Shown piece after piece: positions 25,669 to 29,015 of a DNA stretch of 29,015 nucleotides. Source of the stretch: Moraxella lacunata (GTDB lineage Bacteria > Pseudomonadota > Gammaproteobacteria > Pseudomonadales > Moraxellaceae); NCBI RefSeq assembly GCF_002027545.1, contig NZ_MXAN01000014.1:1-29015 (forward strand), written 5' to 3'. Each line of letters starts with the position of its first letter. Position 1 is the stretch's first letter. The notes below the pieces were generated by a model, which searched no databases, was not told the origin of the DNA, and worked only from the letters and a program-made list of their open reading frames with translations. The position numbers were made by a program, and so were the translations under genes.

Positions 25669-26523
25669 TTATTTTTGGTCGATACACGCATAAATCTCAT
25701 TGACGGTCGCCTGCCACACGTCCACAAAATCCGTGCCGTCTGACATGTCTTCTTGTTTGACGAGCGTGCCGACATTGCCGAGTTTGTTTTTAATACCGTC
25801 CGAAATCGCCCCTTGCGATAATAGGCACATATAAGGCGATGGACGGTCATTATTTAAAATGCGAAACTGGCTCGCTTTGGGCGACAGGTGATGGTCGGGG
25901 GTCAATGCCCCTGCAAAATGTAGATTTGCCGAGCGTTCAAGATAGGCAAACGAATCATGATACGCCCAATACGCCCGCTTGCGGTCTTTTGATACCTGTG
26001 CCACCGCCTTGTCCATGGCTTGATGAAACGCATTGACGTTATTGGCGTACAACCCCTTATGCTCGGGGTTGGCGTGCGAATGCACCACCGCCAACGCTCG
26101 CACGATGGCTTTGGCGTTCTCGGGGTCTAGCCAAATATGTGGGTCAAAGGTATCGGCTCGGGGCGTGCCGTCAAGCTGTCGCATAGGCAAGCGATAAAAC
26201 GCCTTCATCTTAAATAGCGAAATGGCGTTGGGGGCGTTATCCAAGGTCTTAACGAGATTTTGTTCCAGTTCATGCCCAAACCACACCACATAATCACTAT
26301 CACCCACCAGTTTGACCTTGCTCGGCGAGAGACTCCCATGATGACCAACATCGCCTGTGGATAGTAGCATTTGGGCGGTCTCTACCCCTTGTGTTACTGC
26401 ATTGGACAATAATAACAACGGATAATTACTCACCGTAACCGTGCCTGCATGGGCGGTCGCAGACAGTAGGGCAGGCAAGGCAAATAGGCTTAGTTTGGCA
26501 AGGGAGGATTTAGAAACTATCAT
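25669..26523 (-). CDS. znuA: Zinc ABC transporter substrate-binding protein ZnuA
   Basis: A 284-residue periplasmic zinc-capture protein with a signal peptide ending in ATAHA near residue 26. Likely zinc ligands are His61/62 (VGHHGS), His129 (DPHIWLDPENA) and His189 (WAYHDSFAYLE), in the positions expected for cluster A-I metal binders. The usual ZnuA segment is GASPHDY; here it is GDVGHHGSLSPSKV. The long His-rich loop of many ZnuA proteins is absent. Two cysteines near the C-terminus (MCLLSQ and YACIDQK) could form the disulfide seen in the family. It is divergent from zur-znuCB and shares a control region with Zur-box-like palindromes. Confidence 0.92.
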   Translation of the reverse strand: MIVSKSSLAKLSLFALPALLSATAHAGTVTVSNYPLLLLSNAVTQGVETAQMLLSTGDVGHHGSLSPSKVKLVGDSDYVVWFGHELEQNLVKTLDNAPNAISLFKMKAFYRLPMRQLDGTPRADTFDPHIWLDPENAKAIVRALAVVHSHANPEHKGLYANNVNAFHQAMDKAVAQVSKDRKRAYWAYHDSFAYLERSANLHFAGALTPDHHLSPKASQFRILNNDRPSPYMCLLSQGAISDGIKNKLGNVGTLVKQEDMSDGTDFVDVWQATVNEIYACIDQK

Positions 26524-26605
26524 GGCAACCTTTTAAATAAATTTATTTGGAAAAATCTAAAAAATGGTACAAAACTTGCATAAATTTGCGGTAATGTCTT
26601 GCAAG

Positions 26606-26643
26606 ATTATATCATACATCATGGGTTTTTGTTATAATGTATC
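26606..26643 (-). promoter_or_regulatory. znuA promoter with a Zur-box-like site
   Basis: On the minus strand TATAAT (26606-26611) is the -10. The region that would hold the -35 overlaps GATACATTATAAC (26631-26643), which resembles the Zur core GTTATANTATAAC in one half. Binding there would block RNA polymerase, fitting zinc repression. The resemblance was judged by eye. Confidence 0.45.
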
Positions 26644-26705
26644 TAAATTAAGGTGAGCATAAGTATTTTTCTTAAAAATTACCAACACAGACAACGCCCG
26701 TTTGA

Positions 26706-26720
26706 TGATATGTTATATCA
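26706..26720 (+). promoter_or_regulatory. Palindrome in the znuA-zur intergenic region
   Basis: TGATATGTTATATCA has perfect 6-bp arms around three bases. It contains GTTATA, part of the Zur consensus. It lies about 105 bp before zur and is a second Zur-site candidate in the 301-bp divergent region. Confidence 0.4.
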
Positions 26721-26824
26721 ATGGCATTCATTAGTCATTTTAAAATCGCCCAACTATTTTTATGGTAAAATAACGTATATTTTAAATGTAATTTTATAAT
26801 TTTAAACAACCAAAAGAGCCTATC

Positions 26825-27313
26825 ATGACCGACCACGCCTGTCACTGCGTCCACGAACACCACGACCCAAAACAGCGTATGCTTGATGCCAAAGCCCACT
26901 GCGAAGCTCGTGGCGTGCGTTTTACGCCCTTGCGTGAAGAAGTGTACGGGCTGATTTTGGAAGCGGACAAACCACTTGGGGCGTATGACCTTATCAGTGC
27001 CTTACAGTCTGCTCGCCACTCATCGGGGGCAAAAAACAAAAACATCGCTCCACCGACCATTTATCGTTCGTTAGAATTTTTGCTTGCCGAAGGGCTGATT
27101 CATCAGTTAAGCTCCATGAACGCTTATGTGCCATGTTGCCACCCACGCTCTCAGCACGCCGCCGCCTTTTTGATTTGCCAAAAATGCCAAAGCGTTGAAG
27201 AATGCTCTAACGTGCCTGTGGACGCCATTGTCAATTTTGCCAAAGATGACGCAGGATTTGACATAGAACGCACGGTCATTGAGCTAAAAGGCGTGTGCCG
27301 TGCCTGTCGCTAA
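26825..27313 (+). CDS. zur: Zinc uptake regulator Zur (Fur family)
   Basis: A 162-residue zinc-sensing repressor. The N-terminus is rich in His and Cys (HACHCVHEHH), beyond the usual Fur start. The winged helix has RFTPLREEVYGLILE and the recognition segment PPTIYRSLEFLLAEGLI. The structural zinc site uses CQKC and the C-terminal CRAC; YVPCCHPRSQHAAAFLIC supplies further ligands. Gene context (znuC overlap, divergent znuA) supports Zur rather than Fur. The last 14 bases overlap the start of znuC, so the two are translationally coupled. Confidence 0.93.
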   Translation: MTDHACHCVHEHHDPKQRMLDAKAHCEARGVRFTPLREEVYGLILEADKPLGAYDLISALQSARHSSGAKNKNIAPPTIYRSLEFLLAEGLIHQLSSMNAYVPCCHPRSQHAAAFLICQKCQSVEECSNVPVDAIVNFAKDDAGFDIERTVIELKGVCRACR

Positions 27314-28049
27314 CACCGTCGCTAATACGGACGAGCTGTTTCGCCTAGATAAAGTCAGCTTTCATGTCGGTCAAAACAAGATTTTAACCGACATATCGCT
27401 CACCCTATCCAAAGGCGAAATGGTCAGTCTCATCGGTCCAAACGGGGCGGGCAAGTCCACGCTGGTCAAGCTCATTTTGGGCTTAAACAAACCCACATCA
27501 GGCGACATCATCAAGCACAACAGCGTGATAAGCTACGTCCCCCAAAAGTTTAGCATACCGAGCATTTTACCGCTCCGTGTCAAGGATTTGCTCGCCCAAG
27601 CAAACACCCAACGCCTAACGCCTGATGAGCGTGATTTTGTCCTACAAAAGCTATCACTCGCCCCCTTACTTGACCGCCAAATGCACCACCTATCAGGGGG
27701 CGAAACTCAGCGCGTCCTTATGGCAAGGGCGTTGCTTGACAAACCCGACCTGCTTATCTTAGACGAACCCATGCAAGGGCTAGACCCCGATAGCGAAGAG
27801 CTACTGTATGATTTTATAGACAGTATGCCCCCATTTTTGGCGTGTGCCATGCTCGTTGTGTCGCACGATTTGCACTGGGTCATGAAAGGTACTCGGCGTG
27901 TGGTCTGCCTAAACAAACACATCTGCTGTCAAGGCGTGCCGTCCGACATCGCTCATCTGCCTGAATTTGTTGCGTTATTTGGGCAATACCACAGCATCCA
28001 CCAAGCCCCCTACATTCATCATCACGACCACTGTCAGCATACCCACTAA
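27300..28049 (+). CDS. znuC: Zinc ABC transporter ATPase ZnuC
   Basis: The 249-residue ATP-hydrolysing subunit powers ZnuB. It has Walker A GPNGAGKST at 46-54, the Q-loop SYVPQKF, the ABC signature LSGGETQR, Walker B LLILDEP and the switch His in VVSHDLHWVM. The C-terminal tail is His-rich (YIHHHDHCQHTH) and may sense or buffer zinc. The start is probably GTG at 27300, inside the end of zur. znuB follows after 2 bp. Confidence 0.95.
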   Translation: MPVANTVANTDELFRLDKVSFHVGQNKILTDISLTLSKGEMVSLIGPNGAGKSTLVKLILGLNKPTSGDIIKHNSVISYVPQKFSIPSILPLRVKDLLAQANTQRLTPDERDFVLQKLSLAPLLDRQMHHLSGGETQRVLMARALLDKPDLLILDEPMQGLDPDSEELLYDFIDSMPPFLACAMLVVSHDLHWVMKGTRRVVCLNKHICCQGVPSDIAHLPEFVALFGQYHSIHQAPYIHHHDHCQHTH

Positions 28050-28051
28050 TT

Positions 28052-28852
28052 ATGAACGATTGGCTACCGATTATCGCCCCTGCTTGGCTTGCAGGTTCAC
28101 TGCTTGCCCTACTGTCCGCCCCGCTTGGCTGTTTGGTGCTGTGGCGACGTATGGCGTTTTTTGCCGATACACTCGCTCATGGGGCATTGCTTGGCGTGGC
28201 GATTGGGGCGTGGCTATCTATCCCTGCCGACATGGGCGTGGGCGTGGTTAGCATAGGCGTGGTTATCACGCTGATGTTTTTGCAAGACAAGCGACTGCCG
28301 AGCGATGCCACGCTGTCGGTGCTTGCCGTGTCCCTGTTGTGTTTGGGGCTTTTAACACTTACCCAGCTTACCCAGCAACAAGCCAACGTGCTAGGCTTTT
28401 TGTTTGGTAGCCTACTTGACATGGATTGGGATGATTTGCCCCGCTTGGCGGTCATGGTTGGGGCAGGGCTTGCCTTTTTGGCGTGGATTTGGCAAAAACA
28501 GATCAAACTTGCCACATCAGAAGCCCTAGCGTCTATCGCAGGTATCAATCCTAAGACCGAACAGCTCTTTTTTATGGGACTTCTGGCGGGGTTTTGTGCG
28601 GTTGCCATTCAAGCGGTTGGCAGTCTGCTCATCACAGGGCTACTTATCCTGCCTGCCCTTATCGCTCGCCTGCTTGCCCACTCGCCCACACAAATGGTCA
28701 TCTTTGCCATGATAATCGCCCAAATCGCCGTAACCACAGGCGTGTGGGGAAGCGTGTGGCTTGACGTGCAAACGGGGCTTGCCATTGTCATGACGTTGGC
28801 GATTGGGTTTTTTGGGATGTTTGGTGTGGGGAAGGTGTTGGGTAAGTCGTAA
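28052..28852 (+). CDS. znuB: Zinc ABC transporter permease ZnuB
   Basis: A 266-residue inner-membrane channel with seven to eight hydrophobic segments, of the metal-type ABC permease family. Typical parts are GCLVLWRRMAFFADTLAHGA near residue 25 (the conserved segment facing the ATPase) and AIQAVGSLLITGLLILPALIARLL near residue 190. It begins two bases after the znuC stop. No clear terminator follows. The remaining 116 bp to the next repeat are AT-rich, and I see nothing else in them. Confidence 0.94.
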   Translation: MNDWLPIIAPAWLAGSLLALLSAPLGCLVLWRRMAFFADTLAHGALLGVAIGAWLSIPADMGVGVVSIGVVITLMFLQDKRLPSDATLSVLAVSLLCLGLLTLTQLTQQQANVLGFLFGSLLDMDWDDLPRLAVMVGAGLAFLAWIWQKQIKLATSEALASIAGINPKTEQLFFMGLLAGFCAVAIQAVGSLLITGLLILPALIARLLAHSPTQMVIFAMIIAQIAVTTGVWGSVWLDVQTGLAIVMTLAIGFFGMFGVGKVLGKS

Positions 28853-28968
28853 ATTGGTTAATTACCCTTTTAAAATTAAAATTGAAATTTGTTTAGCATT
28901 ATTTATCATACCTTTAAAAGGCGTTGTAGAGGAAAATCACATTTGCCCTATGAATTTGAACAAATAAT

Positions 28969-29015
28969 AGACTTCTTTCCAAACCCCGATTTTTGTGGAT
29001 TTTTAAAAACCTCAA
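28969..29015 (-). repeat. 88-bp repeat family, copy D (cut by the window end)
   Basis: AGACTTCTTTCCAAACC followed by CGATTTTTGTGG is the right half of the 88-bp element in reverse orientation. It is inverted relative to copies A, B and C. The remainder lies outside the window. Confidence 0.7.

Overview
The window most likely comes from a Moraxella chromosome (Moraxellaceae). The evidence is a BfmRS-type two-component pair, an EnvZ-like kinase, a divergent znuA / zur-znuCB locus, a complete F-type ATP synthase operon, moderate GC, and dense small palindromic repeats. The genus is inferred from protein resemblance and layout, not from a database search.

Layout. Positions 1-2.6 kb are a damaged zone. 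A DNA-methyltransferase remnant, an IS5-family element whose middle third is inverted, and a 3'-truncated secreted WG-repeat protein lie end to end. Next come pepA, sstT, a small lipoprotein gene and yggX (2.9-6.7 kb). From 6.76 to 8.3 kb is an accessory island. It holds an RLIG1/DUF5565-type RNA ligase behind a structured leader that looks like a transcription attenuator, with a 16-bp direct repeat on each side, next to a VapBC-like toxin-antitoxin pair. From 8.3 to 12.7 kb are argH, a TerC-like DUF475 membrane protein, a YfhL ferredoxin, rimM and rpsP; a nested repeat separates rimM from rpsP. From 12.9 to 17.5 kb are an EnvZ-like kinase with no adjacent regulator, a 56-residue membrane protein and bfmS-bfmR. 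From 17.6 to 25.3 kb is the atp operon on the minus strand, atpI-B-E-F-H-A-G-D-C. From 25.6 to 28.9 kb is the zinc-uptake locus.

How the genes work together. The atp genes encode the whole F1Fo complex. The three longest gaps between adjacent structural genes from atpB to atpC follow atpE, atpA and atpD, which encode the three high-copy subunits (c, alpha, beta), and each of these gaps carries a strong hairpin. zur, znuA and znuCB form a zinc-sensing and uptake unit around one control region with Zur-box-like palindromes. BfmR and BfmS form an envelope-stress two-component system.

Repeats. Three families of short non-coding repeats with inverted ends are visible: 88 bp, about 300-370 bp, and about 124 bp. 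One 88-bp copy is nested inside a 299-bp copy, and both window ends lie within copies of the 88-bp family. The most unusual locus is the RNA-ligase cassette, with its promoter, alternative hairpins, terminator and flanking direct repeats. No rRNA, tRNA or CRISPR array was seen.
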